A stretch of 64,000 nucleotides of DNA from Halioglobus sp. (GCA_028825045.1 JAPKAY010000004.1:1-64000); one strand, 5' to 3'. Positions 34,898 to 45,949 are shown, numbered from the stretch's first letter. The notes: generated by a model not told the origin, from the sequence alone. A program made the numbers and translations.

Positions 34898-36976
34898 CTA
34901 TTTACCGACCACCAACAGAGATACATCGGCAACCTGAAGGAACAGATCACGCAGTTGCTTCAACAAGTTGAGACGATTGTTGCGCAGAGCTTCCTCGTCT
35001 ACATTGACCATGACGCCATCAAAAAAGGCATCCACGGGTTCGCGTAAACTGGCCAGGCAGGTCAGCGCGTCGGCGTACTCGTCCTTTTTCAGGTGCTCGT
35101 CACATGTTGCCGCTAGCGCATCTAGCTGTAGCGCAAGTGCTTTTTCCTGTGGCTCTATAAGTAAGTTAGTGCTCACACCGCCAAATTTATGGTCGCTACT
35201 TAGCTTGCCCAGAATATTGGAAACCCGTTTGTTGGCAGCGGCCAGAGCCTGTGCCTCCGGCAGCTGTGCAAACGCGTGGACGGCTTGCACACGACGGTGA
35301 ATGTCCAGCGGGCGTGAGAGGTTTTTCGCACTGACAGCTTTAAAAACTTCTGCTGGAATGTCTTCCTCCTCATACCAGGCACGGAAGCGCTCTATCATGT
35401 ACTGGAGAACTTGCTCTGTGTTGTTTTCTGCCAGAGTGCCGTCGGGGTATTGGGATGCGGCCACTTGCAGACAGTTGCGCAAATCCAGATCCAGGCCCTT
35501 TTCGACAATAATGCGCAGAACAGCCAGAGATGCGCGGCGTAGGGCAAAGGGATCTTTTGAGCCGGTGGGTGCCTGCCCTATTCCGAAGATTCCCACCAGG
35601 GTATCCAGTCGGTCCGCTAAACCAAGAGTGCACGCTGTGCCTGATTCCGGCAGCCGGTCGCCGGAGAATTTGGGCCAATATTGTTGCGCTAAAGCTGCTG
35701 CGACATCCGCATTCTCGCCATCGTGCAGGGCATAATATGAGCCGGCAATTCCCTGCATATCGGGAAACTCCAAGACCATGTCGGTTACCAGGTCTGCCTT
35801 GCTCAGCTGTGCAGCCCTTCTTGCCAGATCAACCGGAGCACCGATATCCTGCGCCAGTATTGCAGCAGCATTTTCCATACGCAGGGTCTTTTCCTGCAAG
35901 CTACCCAATTTTTGCTGAAAAACTATTTTGTCCAGAGAGGGTACCCGGTCAGCCAGCGGAACCTTCTTGCCAGTTTCAAAGAAAAACGCGGCGTCAGACA
36001 GACGCGGGCGAATGACACGCTCATTACCGGCCACGACCTGGCTGGGGTCGCTGCTCTGGATATTCGCAATGGTTATGAAGTGCGGGACGAGATTGCCCTC
36101 AGTATCGACCAGGTGAAAATATTTTTGGTGTTCCTTCATAGACAAGATCAGTGCCTCGGGAGGCACCTGCAGAAATCGCTCCTCGAACGCGCCAGTCAGC
36201 GCTACTGGCCATTCCACGAGTGCGGTGACTTCATCCAGCAGCGCCGGATCGATCACAGCGGTCGCGCCGAGGGTTTCAGCTTGAGCCTCAACTTGTTGCC
36301 GGATTGAATGTTGGCGCTGCTCGAAGCTGGCTATTACCTTTGCGTCTGCCAGCGCCGACACATACTGCTCCGGGCGATCCAGCACCACCGAATCATTGCC
36401 GAGGAAGCGATGTCCGCGTGTGGTATTACCTGTTTGCAAGCCCAGAACTTCGCCGAAATCCTTGTCTTGGCCGAGCATCGCGACCACCCAATGCACCGGG
36501 CGTACAAACTCTTCCCGACTGGCTCCCCAACGCATGCGTCGTGGAATGGGTAGACCTTTTATGCTGCCCTGGATAATGTCGTTCAGGGAGTCCCGTGCGC
36601 TGGTGCCGGTGACGATTTTGCGCAACCCCATCCGCTGGCCCTTGGGTGTATCGATGATTTGTAATTGGTCCGGCTCGAGGCCCTGCTTCTTGGCGAAGCC
36701 TAGGATGGCCGCTGTCCAGTTGCCTTCTTTGTCACGGGAGCGATCTGCCGGCGGCCCCAAAACTTCAATATTTTTCTCAGGGGCTTGCAGCTGTAGTTCG
36801 AAAACCAGCACCGCCAGGCGGCGCGGTGTGGCAAACCACTGCACTTCGCCGTAGCTCAATTCCCGCTGTTTGAGTCCGTCGAGAATGCCGTCGCGAAAAG
36901 CCTGGCCAAGGGATTTTAGGGCTTTGGGTGGCAATTCTTCGGTGCCAAGTTCTACCAGTAAGGTATCCGTACTCAT
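34898..36976 (-). CDS. glyS: Glycyl-tRNA synthetase beta subunit
   Basis: tRNA-binding subunit of the tetrameric bacterial glycyl-tRNA synthetase. It begins with a variant of the family start (TDTLLVELGTEELPPKAL) and carries PIPRRMRWG near residue 140. The C-terminal helical anticodon-binding region ends at FFDGVMVNVDEEALRNNRL. Length is 692 residues, as expected. It starts 3 bases after the glyQ stop. Confidence 0.98.
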   Translation of the reverse strand: MSTDTLLVELGTEELPPKALKSLGQAFRDGILDGLKQRELSYGEVQWFATPRRLAVLVFELQLQAPEKNIEVLGPPADRSRDKEGNWTAAILGFAKKQGLEPDQLQIIDTPKGQRMGLRKIVTGTSARDSLNDIIQGSIKGLPIPRRMRWGASREEFVRPVHWVVAMLGQDKDFGEVLGLQTGNTTRGHRFLGNDSVVLDRPEQYVSALADAKVIASFEQRQHSIRQQVEAQAETLGATAVIDPALLDEVTALVEWPVALTGAFEERFLQVPPEALILSMKEHQKYFHLVDTEGNLVPHFITIANIQSSDPSQVVAGNERVIRPRLSDAAFFFETGKKVPLADRVPSLDKIVFQQKLGSLQEKTLRMENAAAILAQDIGAPVDLARRAAQLSKADLVTDMVLEFPDMQGIAGSYYALHDGENADVAAALAQQYWPKFSGDRLPESGTACTLGLADRLDTLVGIFGIGQAPTGSKDPFALRRASLAVLRIIVEKGLDLDLRNCLQVAASQYPDGTLAENNTEQVLQYMIERFRAWYEEEDIPAEVFKAVSAKNLSRPLDIHRRVQAVHAFAQLPEAQALAAANKRVSNILGKLSSDHKFGGVSTNLLIEPQEKALALQLDALAATCDEHLKKDEYADALTCLASLREPVDAFFDGVMVNVDEEALRNNRLNLLKQLRDLFLQVADVSLLVVGK

Positions 36977-36979
36977 GAT

Positions 36980-37930
36980 TTATTGGGTCTCCGCCTGCAT
37001 TCGACCCAATACCTCACTGCGCAGACCCTCCCCCGCTAAAGGGAAGCCAAGATCTGCGCGGGCATTTAAATAAGCCTGGGCGACGGCGCGGGACAGTGTT
37101 CTTACCCGCAGGATAAAGCGTTGCCGTTCGGTAACAGAAATGGCGTGCCGGGCATCCAGCAGGTTAAATATATGGGATGCTTTCATGACCATCTCATAGG
37201 CGGGCAAAGGAAGGTTTTTCTCCACTAGACGCAAGGCTTCACTTTCGCAATGGTCGAAGTTAGTGAACAAATGCTCAACGTCTGCCTCTTCGAAGTTGTA
37301 GCGAGACATTTCCACTTCATTCTGGTGGAACACATCGCCATAGGTCACGGTTCCGGCCGGCCCTTTGGACCACACCAGGTCATAAATGCTGTCTACACCC
37401 TGCAGGTACATGGCGATACGTTCAATGCCGTAAGTGATTTCGCCGGTGACGGGATAGCACTCGAGGCCACCCGCTTGTTGAAAGTAGGTGAATTGCGTGA
37501 CCTCCATGCCGTTAAGCCAAACTTCCCAGCCAAGGCCCCAGGCTCCCAGGGTAGGCGACTCCCAGTTGTCTTCTACGAAGCGGATGTCGTGCACAGTGGC
37601 ATCAACACCCAGCGCGGTCAGTGACTCAAGATACAGCTCCTGGAAATTTTCCGGCGAGGGCTTCATGGCGACCTGAAACTGATAGTAATGCTGCAGGCGG
37701 TTCGGGTTCTCGCCATAGCGGCCATCGGTAGGCCGGCGGCAGGGCTGCACGTAGGCTGCGTTCCAGCTTTCAGGCCCAATCGCGCGCAGGAAGGTGGCAG
37801 GGTGAAACGTTCCCGCCCCCACCTCCATATCCAGTGGTTGCAGCACCACGCAACCCTGGTCGGCCCAGAATTGTTGGAGCTTTAGGATTAGCGCTTGAAA
37901 CGTCAGTGTTTGTGTAATGGTTTGTGCCAC
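36980..37930 (-). CDS. glyQ: Glycyl-tRNA synthetase alpha subunit
   Basis: Catalytic class II subunit of glycyl-tRNA synthetase. Family-specific runs include [34 protein letters not shown] and [13 protein letters not shown] (motif 2 region). At 316 residues it is full length. It is cotranscribed with glyS and divergent from djlA. Confidence 0.98.
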   Translation of the reverse strand: MAQTITQTLTFQALILKLQQFWADQGCVVLQPLDMEVGAGTFHPATFLRAIGPESWNAAYVQPCRRPTDGRYGENPNRLQHYYQFQVAMKPSPENFQELYLESLTALGVDATVHDIRFVEDNWESPTLGAWGLGWEVWLNGMEVTQFTYFQQAGGLECYPVTGEITYGIERIAMYLQGVDSIYDLVWSKGPAGTVTYGDVFHQNEVEMSRYNFEEADVEHLFTNFDHCESEALRLVEKNLPLPAYEMVMKASHIFNLLDARHAISVTERQRFILRVRTLSRAVAQAYLNARADLGFPLAGEGLRSEVLGRMQAETQ

Positions 37931-38089
37931 CGGCCCGTCCGTTAGGTCTCCGCAAAAAGCCCGCTATTATACATCCTCTTTTGACGCCATAATACGCGCT
38001 TTCTCCGAAAGTGAAATTCTCCGAAGCGGCCCTAAAGGTGGCGTATCGGTGGGTGTTTGGAAGAGCGAAAAAGTTTAGAGAGGCAGCAC

Positions 38090-38884
38090 ATGGTTTTTGG
38101 AAAAGTGATTGGTGGACTGATAGGTTTCGCAGCGGGGAGTGTGCCCGGCGCTATTTTTGGTGTATTGATCGGCCATGCCTTTGATCGGGGGTTGCGTAAG
38201 GCTATGCAGTTTGGTTCCCCGGCAAACATCGCGCGGATAAAAACCAATTTTTTTGAGACAACGTTTTTGTTGTCAGGTTATTTGGCCAAGGTAGACGGTC
38301 GGGTATCCAAATCCGAGATAGACCACACTGAGCAGCTAATAGCGCAAATGGGTCTAGGCGCAGACCAACGTCAGCGAGCGATCGATCTTTTTCAGCAGGG
38401 TTCTGCCGCTGACTTTGCTATGGAGGGGGTGGTGACTACTTTCGTTCAAGCATGCGGCGGCCAGCGCCACTTGAAACAAACCCTGTTGTTGTTCCTGATT
38501 TCCCTGGCGTATGCGGACAGCGGCATAGAGACGACGGAACGGGCTGCACTTGTTCGCATTGCTGGTGCGATGGGCGTGAGCGCGACCCAACTGGAACAAC
38601 TGTTAAACATGGCGAGCGCGCAGGGCCGTTTTCATCGGGAGGGCAATGAGGCCAATTCAGGTGGGTTAAGCCTGGACGACGCTTACAGGGCACTGGGCGT
38701 GGACAGCACCGTGAGTGACAAGGATTTGAAACGGGCTTATCGCAAGCTGATGAGTGAAAACCACCCGGATAAACTCATTGCCAAAGGTGTTCCCGAGGAT
38801 ATGATCAAGCTTGCGACTGCGCGCTCGCAGGACATTCAGGGTGCTTATGAAATGATTAAAAAGACTCGCCCGGGGATTCGTTGA
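38090..38884 (+). CDS. djlA: DnaJ-like co-chaperone DjlA
   Basis: Membrane-anchored J-domain protein that stimulates DnaK. I choose the ATG giving MVFGKVIGGLIGFAAGS because GAGAGG lies 6 bases upstream. The N-terminal helix has the Gly-rich transmembrane dimerisation pattern. A TerB-like acidic helical domain occupies about residues 50-180. The C-terminal J domain (about 195-264) contains YRKLMSENHPDKL with the essential HPD. Length is 264 residues. It converges on trkH, with 17 bases between the stops. Confidence 0.95.
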   Translation: MVFGKVIGGLIGFAAGSVPGAIFGVLIGHAFDRGLRKAMQFGSPANIARIKTNFFETTFLLSGYLAKVDGRVSKSEIDHTEQLIAQMGLGADQRQRAIDLFQQGSAADFAMEGVVTTFVQACGGQRHLKQTLLLFLISLAYADSGIETTERAALVRIAGAMGVSATQLEQLLNMASAQGRFHREGNEANSGGLSLDDAYRALGVDSTVSDKDLKRAYRKLMSENHPDKLIAKGVPEDMIKLATARSQDIQGAYEMIKKTRPGIR

Positions 38885-38901
38885 AGCCCACATCATGGGG
38901 C

Positions 38902-40350
38902 TCAGATACGCCAGAATGCCGGCGTGAATAACACCAGAAGCGTAAAAATTTCAAGGCGACCCAGAAGCATGGCAAAACACAAAATTGCCTTCGTCGATTC
39001 GCTCATGTCCCCAAACCCATTGGCAACGCCGGCGATGCCTATTCCGAGGTTGTTGAGTGTCGCAGCAACGGCGGAAAAAGCCGTGGTGAAGTCCAGCCCG
39101 GTGAGCATCAGCAGCAACAACAGGATGATGTAACAAGTCGTATAGATCGCAAAGAAACTCCACACTGCGCTCACTACGGTGGCTTCCACACGGCGACCAC
39201 CGACTTTTAGAGGGATCACTGCCTGCGGGTGCACCAGTTGCTTAAGTTCGCGCGCGCCCTGCTTGAAGATCAGCATTACGCGCATGGCTTTTATACCGCC
39301 CGTGGTTGAGCCCACACAGCCGCCCATGCAGGAGAAAAAGATTGCCATAATAGGCAGCGCTATCGGCCAGGTGGCGAGGTTTCCGGTGGAGTAACCAGTG
39401 GTTGTAATGATGGACAGTACCTGAAATGTACCGTGAAGAATGCTCTCCTGATGACCATGAATGTCCCAGATGATCAGGCAGTAAATGGTGATGAGCATGC
39501 AGCAAAGCACCGCAGTGATATAAAAACGTGTCTCTGAATCCTTGCGATAAAGCCCTACCGAACGCCGTCTCCAGGCCAGAAAGTGCAGACCGAAATTGAT
39601 GCTGGAGATCAACATGAAGACGCTTGCGACTATTAATACGGGATCACTGTCAAAGAACCCCAGGCTGGCATCGTGGGTGGAAAAGCCTGCCAACGATACG
39701 GTAGAAAATGAGTGGGCGATGGCGTCAAACCCTGACATTCCCACGGCGTAATAGGCGCCAGCGCAGGCGATCGTGAGCAGCAGGTAGACAGCAAATAGAG
39801 CCTTTGCGGTTTCTTTGATTCGAGGTGTGAGTTTGCTGTCTTTGGAAGGGCCTGGCGTCTCCGCCCGATACAATTGCATGCCTCCCACGCCCAGCATCGG
39901 AAGAATGGCAATGGCGACTACGATAATGCCGATACCGCCGAGCCACTGCAGCAATTGTCGATAAATAAGAATGGAGTGTGGTAGTTCATCCAGGCCTACG
40001 ATGACCGTGGCCCCGGTTGCAGTGAGCCCCGAAATGGATTCGAAGATCGCACCTACCGGAGACAAATCCAGGGTATCGGCGAGGGCAAAAGGCAGCGCGC
40101 CGTACAACCCCAGCACGGTCCAGAACAGGGACGTGATGAGGAACCCGTCGCGAATTCTCAGCTCGTGGCTGACATTGCGAACCGGATACCACATCAACAG
40201 GCCGGAGAAAAACGTAATGCCAATTGCATAGATGAAGCCGGTGGCGCTGCGGTCTTTTTCGAATGCAGCGAGGATTAGCGGCACAATCTGAACAGTGCTG
40301 AACAGCATCAGCAGGATACCGAGGATTCGAAAAGAGACTGAGAAATGCAT
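38902..40350 (-). CDS. trkH: Trk K+ uptake system, membrane subunit TrkH
   Basis: K+ channel-like translocating subunit. It is a polytopic membrane protein of 482 residues with four Gly-containing selectivity-filter segments, including SGLTATGATVI, TTGYSTGNLATW and MGGCVGSTTGGIK. It follows trkA by 3 bases, so the pair is cotranscribed. In the same window a K+-dependent-type pyrophosphatase is encoded, but I see no direct genetic link. Confidence 0.96.
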   Translation of the reverse strand: MHFSVSFRILGILLMLFSTVQIVPLILAAFEKDRSATGFIYAIGITFFSGLLMWYPVRNVSHELRIRDGFLITSLFWTVLGLYGALPFALADTLDLSPVGAIFESISGLTATGATVIVGLDELPHSILIYRQLLQWLGGIGIIVVAIAILPMLGVGGMQLYRAETPGPSKDSKLTPRIKETAKALFAVYLLLTIACAGAYYAVGMSGFDAIAHSFSTVSLAGFSTHDASLGFFDSDPVLIVASVFMLISSINFGLHFLAWRRRSVGLYRKDSETRFYITAVLCCMLITIYCLIIWDIHGHQESILHGTFQVLSIITTTGYSTGNLATWPIALPIMAIFFSCMGGCVGSTTGGIKAMRVMLIFKQGARELKQLVHPQAVIPLKVGGRRVEATVVSAVWSFFAIYTTCYIILLLLLMLTGLDFTTAFSAVAATLNNLGIGIAGVANGFGDMSESTKAILCFAMLLGRLEIFTLLVLFTPAFWRI

Positions 40351-40353
40351 AGT

Positions 40354-41730
40354 CTAGGAAAAAAACCCGAAACCGACGGCAAACAGTTTTTCCACGGTGC
40401 CAATTTGCTTCCGATCCAGCAGGAAGAGAATGACGTGGTCGTCAGACTCGACGACAACGTGGCCATGCGCAATGTGGACCTGATCGCCGCGCACAATGGC
40501 GCCAATAGTAACCCCCTCGGGCAGCCTGATTTCGTCGAGACGTTTTCCCACGACCTTGGAAGAGCGAGAATCCCCGTGAGCAGTCACTTCAAGCGCTTCA
40601 GCCGCACCGCGGCGCAGAGAGTGAACGTTGCTTATGTCGCCCTTGCGCACGTGCGTGAGCAGACTGCTTATGGTGATCTGTTGCGGAGAGATAGCGATAT
40701 CGATTTCATCGCCCACCAGTTCGGCGTAGGCGGAATTTGCGATGAGGGTAATGACTTTTTTCGCGCCCATACGCTTTGCCAGCATGGACATCATTATGTT
40801 GGATTCATCATTGTTGGTGAGGGCACAAAACACATCCGTGGCTTCGATGTTTTCTGCCGCGAGCAACTCTGGTTCTGAGCCGCTGCCACTCAGGACGATG
40901 GTGTGTTTGAGGCGCTCGGCCAGAACTCGGCATAGACTATGGGATTTTTCAATGAGCTTGACCTGATACTTGTCCTCAAGGTTCTGTGCCAGTGTTGCGC
41001 CGATATTACCGCCACCGGCAATCATCACACGCTTGTAGGGTTTGTCTATCTCGCGCAGCTCAGACATGACTGCACGGATATTGTCTTTAGCCGCAATAAA
41101 GAACACTTCGTCATCAACGGCAACCACCGTATTACCGGTCGGAATAATGGCGCGATCCTGCCGAAAGATAGCCGCGACGCGAGTATCTACTTTGGGCATG
41201 TGTTTGCGTATTTCCTGCAGTTCCTGACCAACAATAGGACCGCCGTGATAGGCCCTCACGGCTACCAACTGGACTCTGCCCTCGGCAAAGTCCAGAACCT
41301 GCAGCGCGCCCGGGTTGGCGATCAGTTTCTGGATGCTCTTCGTGACCAGTTGCTCCGGGCCTATGATCACATCTACAGGGATATTCTCGCGGTTGAACAG
41401 TTGTTCCTGATAGGCCAGATAATTAGGAGAACGCACGCGAGAAATCTTGGTCTGCGTTTTGAACAGGGTGTGGGCGACCTGACAGGCGATCATATTGATT
41501 TCGTCGCTATTGGTCACAGCAATGAGCATGTCAGCGTCTTCGGCGCCGGCATTGTACAAGGTGTTGGGGTGGGCTGCGCCTCCTAGTGTGGTTCCAATAT
41601 CCAGTCGATCCTGCAGGGCACGCAGTTTGTCGCTGTCAGTGTCTACGACGGTGATGTCATTCTGTTCGTTGGCCAGGTGCTCGGCGAGCGTACCGCCAAC
41701 CTGGCCTGCCCCGAGAATAATAATTTTCAT
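40354..41730 (-). CDS. trkA: Trk K+ uptake system, regulatory subunit TrkA
   Basis: Cytoplasmic NAD(H)/ATP-binding gating ring of the Trk transporter. Two RCK repeats are visible. The first begins [20 protein letters not shown] and the second near residue 233 with [19 protein letters not shown]. Each is followed by a TrkA-C domain. At 458 residues it is the E. coli size. Confidence 0.97.
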   Translation of the reverse strand: MKIIILGAGQVGGTLAEHLANEQNDITVVDTDSDKLRALQDRLDIGTTLGGAAHPNTLYNAGAEDADMLIAVTNSDEINMIACQVAHTLFKTQTKISRVRSPNYLAYQEQLFNRENIPVDVIIGPEQLVTKSIQKLIANPGALQVLDFAEGRVQLVAVRAYHGGPIVGQELQEIRKHMPKVDTRVAAIFRQDRAIIPTGNTVVAVDDEVFFIAAKDNIRAVMSELREIDKPYKRVMIAGGGNIGATLAQNLEDKYQVKLIEKSHSLCRVLAERLKHTIVLSGSGSEPELLAAENIEATDVFCALTNNDESNIMMSMLAKRMGAKKVITLIANSAYAELVGDEIDIAISPQQITISSLLTHVRKGDISNVHSLRRGAAEALEVTAHGDSRSSKVVGKRLDEIRLPEGVTIGAIVRGDQVHIAHGHVVVESDDHVILFLLDRKQIGTVEKLFAVGFGFFS

Positions 41731-41821
41731 GGCTCGATGAGCTCTCGGTTAAATCTCTGAGAACATTAAAGAAATCGAGAGTCGAATGTAAGAGCCGTTG
41801 GAGCGTAATTGTGCACAACTA

Positions 41822-43117
41822 TTACCCTGTCTTGCGCAACAAGGAGTAAAACAAACCATCAGGACCGCTCGGAGAAGGCAGCAGCTGGCGACCGCATGCT
41901 GCGGGCTCTCCCCAGATTGCATCTATTGGAGATAACGTCGCATCGCTATGTTTCTCGAGGAATCGTGCCACCACCTGGCTGTTCTCTTCATCCAGTATCG
42001 AACAGGTAACATACAACAGGGAGCCTCCGACCTTTAATAGCGGCCACAGACCTTGAAGAATGCCATGCTGTTGTTCAGCCAGCTGGGGGATGTCTGTTTC
42101 ACGACGTAACAGCTTCACATCGGGGTGCCGGCGGATTACACCACTGGCGGAACAGGGCGCATCGACCAGGATGCGATCAAAACTGGCCTGTTCCAGTTGT
42201 CTTGGAGGGAGGGCCGCATCACCAGCAAGGAGCGTCGCCACCATTCCCAGCCGCTCGAGGTTTTCAGACACCTTTTGCAAGCGCGATTCGTCGATATCCA
42301 TGGCGATCAAGGCAGCCAGATCAGGTTGCAATTCCAGAATATGGCAGGTCTTGCCTCCGGGTGCTGCGCAGGCATCCAGAACCTGTTCACCCGGGCAGGC
42401 GTCTAGGAGCGGTCCAGCTATTTGTGCGCCCTCATCCTGCACACTCACCTGCCCGGCGGCAAAACCCGGCAGCGTCCACACATCCTGAGGCTGGGCAAGT
42501 TGAATTGCATGCGGGCTGAGGTTACAGGCATGGGCTGCGATGCCATGTTGCTGCAAGTCGGTGAGGTACGCCTGCGCCGATTGGTGTTGACCGTTGACGC
42601 GCAGGGTCATGGGCGGGCGCTGGTTATTGGCCTCTATTATAGTGGCAGCGGCAGCAGGCCATTGCGTCTGAATTTTTTGATACAACCAGGGGGAGTGATT
42701 GGCCGCCGACGCAACATCCAGTTGGCGCACCAATTGTTCCCGCTCGCGCAGATAGCGTCGCAGGACAGCGTTGGTCAGACCCTTTGCCCAGTGTTTTTTC
42801 AGTGCTTTGGTGGCACTGACAGTTGCGGCAACGGCTGCATGGTCCGGTATGCGTGTGGTGCCTAACTGATACAACCCGCAAAGGAGTAACCCTTGTACGT
42901 CGCGGTCCTTGCTCCGCAGGGGCTTATCCATTAACTGCTTGAGAAGCGCTTGCAGCTTTGGACTCTCGCGGAGCGTGCCGTAACACAGTTCTTGCAGCAG
43001 AGCTTTGTCTCGCTCGCCAACTCGGTCCTGGCGGCTAGGCAGTGCCTGGTTGAGTGACTTCCCGCCCAGTACGTCACCGATAACGCCGGCCGCTGCCGCG
43101 CGGACGTCAATAGTCAT
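41822..43117 (-). CDS. rsmB: 16S rRNA (cytosine-967-C5)-methyltransferase
   Basis: SAM-dependent m5C967 methylation of 16S rRNA. The N-terminal NusB-like RNA-binding domain (about residues 1-140) is followed by the Rossmann methyltransferase. That domain shows LDACAAPGGKT near residue 244, DAPCSASGVIRRHPD near residue 312 and VTCSILDEEN. The second Cys is the catalytic one. At 431 residues it is normal. Its start overlaps the fmt stop by 4 bases. Confidence 0.97.
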   Translation of the reverse strand: MTIDVRAAAAGVIGDVLGGKSLNQALPSRQDRVGERDKALLQELCYGTLRESPKLQALLKQLMDKPLRSKDRDVQGLLLCGLYQLGTTRIPDHAAVAATVSATKALKKHWAKGLTNAVLRRYLREREQLVRQLDVASAANHSPWLYQKIQTQWPAAAATIIEANNQRPPMTLRVNGQHQSAQAYLTDLQQHGIAAHACNLSPHAIQLAQPQDVWTLPGFAAGQVSVQDEGAQIAGPLLDACPGEQVLDACAAPGGKTCHILELQPDLAALIAMDIDESRLQKVSENLERLGMVATLLAGDAALPPRQLEQASFDRILVDAPCSASGVIRRHPDVKLLRRETDIPQLAEQQHGILQGLWPLLKVGGSLLYVTCSILDEENSQVVARFLEKHSDATLSPIDAIWGEPAACGRQLLPSPSGPDGLFYSLLRKTG

Positions 43118-44091
43118 TGAAGCTCGTTGGGTAGCAGTAGATCAAATTGATTGCCAATGGCGAATTTGGCGCGGTGGGCGCTGAGTATCTGCTGTGCTGA
43201 CAGCGCCTTTCCGCCCTCAAGCTGCAGGGTTTCTATGACGATTTCATTTTCGCCACACGCGACGACAATACCTTTCTCATCAGCCTGCAAAATAGTGCCG
43301 GGGGCGCGCCGAGCGGCATCACCTGGTTGCGGGCTGGCGTGCCAGATCCGGATACGTTCTGATCCAAGCGTGCTAAAGCAGATCGGAAATGGATTAAAGG
43401 CCCGAATCCTGCGATCGAGAACAGTGGCGCTCTGCTGCCAGTCTACCTTGGCTTCGGGTTTAAAAATTTTCGCGGCGTAGGTGGCCTCCTCATCGTCTTG
43501 TTTTTGAGGGAGGGTGCGGCCGTTCTGCAGATCACCTAATACCTTCAACAGCAGAGGCGGCCCCAACCGGGCAAGGTCGTCATGCAGGCTGGCGGCCGTG
43601 GATTGGGGCCCTATAGGGCAGGTGCTTGTGGCCAGCATGTCTCCGGTGTCGAGGCCGGCATCCACTTGCATGATCGTTACCCCGGTACTGGTATCTCCCG
43701 CCTCGATCGCACGCTGAATGGGCGCCGCGCCGCGCCATCGGGGCAGCAGGGAAGCATGAACGTTGAGGCAGCCCAGTGGCGGAGTAGCCAACACAGCTGG
43801 CGGCAGAATCAACCCATAAGCCACTACCACGAGGACGTCGGCAGGGATGTCCGCAAGCTGTTGCTGTGCGGCGACATCTTTCAGTGTTGTCGGCTGATAA
43901 ACCGAGATGCCAGAGTCTTCGGCTAATTGTTTCACCGGGCTGGCTTGCAGCTTGCGGCCTCTTCCGGCGGATCGATCCGGTTGTGTATACACACCTGTTA
44001 GTTGGTGCTTACTATCTATAATAGCCCTTAAATGTAGTGCTGCGAAGGCAGGCGTGCCGGCAAATATGACGCGTAGAGGCTGATCCGACAT
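43114..44091 (-). CDS. fmt: Methionyl-tRNA formyltransferase
   Basis: Formylates initiator Met-tRNA. The N-terminus reads LRVIFAGTPAFAALHL. The catalytic region HASLLPRWRGAAPIQRAI lies near residues 109-126, followed by GVTIMQVDAGLDTGDML. At 325 residues it is full length. It lies 5 bases behind def, in the usual def-fmt-rsmB order. Confidence 0.98.
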   Translation of the reverse strand: MSDQPLRVIFAGTPAFAALHLRAIIDSKHQLTGVYTQPDRSAGRGRKLQASPVKQLAEDSGISVYQPTTLKDVAAQQQLADIPADVLVVVAYGLILPPAVLATPPLGCLNVHASLLPRWRGAAPIQRAIEAGDTSTGVTIMQVDAGLDTGDMLATSTCPIGPQSTAASLHDDLARLGPPLLLKVLGDLQNGRTLPQKQDDEEATYAAKIFKPEAKVDWQQSATVLDRRIRAFNPFPICFSTLGSERIRIWHASPQPGDAARRAPGTILQADEKGIVVACGENEIVIETLQLEGGKALSAQQILSAHRAKFAIGNQFDLLLPNELQ

Positions 44092-44096
44092 AGGGG

Positions 44097-44603
44097 TCAG
44101 GCGCGTTGACGCTGGTCTTTTTCCAGCTTCTTGCGAATACGTTGTCGCTTTAGGGGCGAGATATAATCTACGAACAGTTTTCCATCCAGGTGATCAACTT
44201 CATGCTGCAGGCAGATTGCAGCAAGGCCCTCAAGCTCCAGGGTAAACGGCTCACCGTCTCGATTCAGCGCAGAAACCAGCACTTTGCGAGGACGGCAGAC
44301 AGTTTCATAGAAGCCAGGCACTGAGAGGCAGCCCTCATCGTACTCAGACAACTCCTCGTCCAAAACTGAAATGATGGGATTGATGAACACCATTGCCTCG
44401 CTCTTCTCGTCGGAAACGTCCATGACCAGCAGCCGCTGGTGGATGTTCACCTGCGTCGCTGCAAGCCCAATGCCAGGCGCTTCATACATGGTCTCGAGCA
44501 TATCGTCGATGAGTGTGCGTGTGGTATCGGTTACCCTTACCAGCGGCTTGGCTTCAGTGCGAAGCCGCGGATCGGGGAATTCGAGTATTTCCAGTACTGC
44601 CAT
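44097..44603 (-). CDS. def: Peptide deformylase
   Basis: Removes the formyl group from nascent proteins. All three metal-site motifs are present: GIGLAATQV near residue 45, EGCLSVPG near residue 89 and QHEVDHLDG near residue 132, the HEXXH site. At 168 residues it is the standard length. It is the first gene of the def-fmt-rsmB group, divergent from the LysM gene. Confidence 0.98.
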   Translation of the reverse strand: MAVLEILEFPDPRLRTEAKPLVRVTDTTRTLIDDMLETMYEAPGIGLAATQVNIHQRLLVMDVSDEKSEAMVFINPIISVLDEELSEYDEGCLSVPGFYETVCRPRKVLVSALNRDGEPFTLELEGLAAICLQHEVDHLDGKLFVDYISPLKRQRIRKKLEKDQRQRA

Positions 44604-44917
44604 AGTTTTGATTGCCCAGCGAGTCGCCTGAGGTGGCTAAATTTGGCTGCGTGAATTAATAACAATTGGCTTGCCAGCGTTAAATCGCGGCAGCAAACTG
44701 AACTTATTATACAACTTGTGATTATGGGGTGCCTAGCGGTGGGGCTCTTACCGCGCTCAAATCCAGTGGGTTTGTGAGTATGGGGCTCCCGCTGCAGCGA
44801 ATCACGAGCACTACAGCGGTGCATAGACACCGCAGAGCGGCGCTTGCGGCCGCATGTACGGTATCGGATTATTTGAACTGGCAGATAAAAAACCAGGCTA
44901 CACAGGGACGCTTAAAC
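44604..44917. other. Divergent intergenic region def / LysM gene
   Basis: About 310 bases. It must hold the promoters for def (minus) and the LysM gene (plus). A TATAAT on the minus strand at 44706-44711 is the best -10 candidate, but I could not pair it with a good -35. The frame of the LysM gene stays open upstream here, but that part looks non-coding. Confidence 0.5.
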
Positions 44918-45949
44918 ATGAACACACGGTCACTATCGGTATGCCTGCTCTCGCTATCACTGCTCTTCAGCGGATGGTTGCAGGCGGCGGTGGAGCTCAA
45001 TGAAGAGGTGCCGGAGGTTTATACCGTTAAGAAAGGCGATACGCTTTGGGGCATTTCCGGAATGTACCTGAAAGAACCTTGGTTGTGGCCGGAGCTCTGG
45101 GACGCCAACCCCCAGGTCGACAACCCCCATCTTATTTTCCCCGGTGACGAGCTTTATCTGGTTTGGATAGATGGGCAACCTCGACTGCGCATGCGTCGCG
45201 GCCGCGACGTCAAATTGGTCCCCAACATGCGTGTGGGGCCATTGGACCTGGCGATTCCGGCAATTCCTCTTGACCAAATCGGCCCGTGGTTGGTGCGGAA
45301 CAGAGTCATGAACGCAGAAGAGATCAACCAGTCGGCCTATATCGTCGCTGGCGACGAGCGTCGTTTAATCAGCGGCCCCGGCGATCGGGTTTTTGGCCGG
45401 GGCCCCTTTCCCGATGGTGAGCGTACTTACGGCATTTACCGGGTCGGGCAAAAATACATCGATCCGATAACCCAGGAATTTCTTGGCTACCAGATTATGG
45501 ATGTCGGCAGTGCCAAATTGCAGAGCAGTAACCGCGATGATGTTACGGAACTGGAGATTACCCGCATCACCGAAGAAGTGGACATAGGCGACCGTCTACT
45601 GCCGATGGAAGAGCGCATACTGGATGCCACTTTCCATCCCAGGGCGCCGGACGCGGAGATAGTTGATGGCATCATGATCGCCGTGGAAGGCGGGCTCACG
45701 CAAATCGGGGATATGAGTGTCGTAGTGATCAACAAGGGTAAAAGAGACGGCATGGAGATCGGCAACGTGTTGGCGGTTTATCAGGCAGGCAATTACGTGT
45801 TCGATAAGATAGCGCAATCGAATGTGTTTTTGCCGGACACGCGGGTTGGCCTGGCGATGGTTTACGAGTCGTTCGAAAAAATTAGTTATGCCATAATTCT
45901 CAAAACCAGCCGAGCATTGCAAGTGGGTGATCTGGTGAAGAACCCCTGA
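44918..45949 (+). CDS. Secreted LysM-domain protein
   Basis: Predicted periplasmic peptidoglycan-binding protein. A signal peptide covers about residues 1-24 (hydrophobic core followed by LQAAVE). The LysM domain near residues 32-80 reads YTVKKGDTLWGIS, then PWLWPELWDANP and LIFPGDELYLV. The rest has no known catalytic motif that I recognise. I choose the ATG after CAGGGACG, giving MNTRSLSVCLLSLSLL. Length is 343 residues. It is the typical left neighbour of dprA and divergent from def-fmt in gammaproteobacteria, and its exact role is unknown. Confidence 0.88.
   Translation: MNTRSLSVCLLSLSLLFSGWLQAAVELNEEVPEVYTVKKGDTLWGISGMYLKEPWLWPELWDANPQVDNPHLIFPGDELYLVWIDGQPRLRMRRGRDVKLVPNMRVGPLDLAIPAIPLDQIGPWLVRNRVMNAEEINQSAYIVAGDERRLISGPGDRVFGRGPFPDGERTYGIYRVGQKYIDPITQEFLGYQIMDVGSAKLQSSNRDDVTELEITRITEEVDIGDRLLPMEERILDATFHPRAPDAEIVDGIMIAVEGGLTQIGDMSVVVINKGKRDGMEIGNVLAVYQAGNYVFDKIAQSNVFLPDTRVGLAMVYESFEKISYAIILKTSRALQVGDLVKNP

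Noticed and set aside
40939..41586. 215-codon open frame antisense to trkA
   Set aside because: It lies wholly opposite trkA, has no recognisable domain and is a composition artefact.
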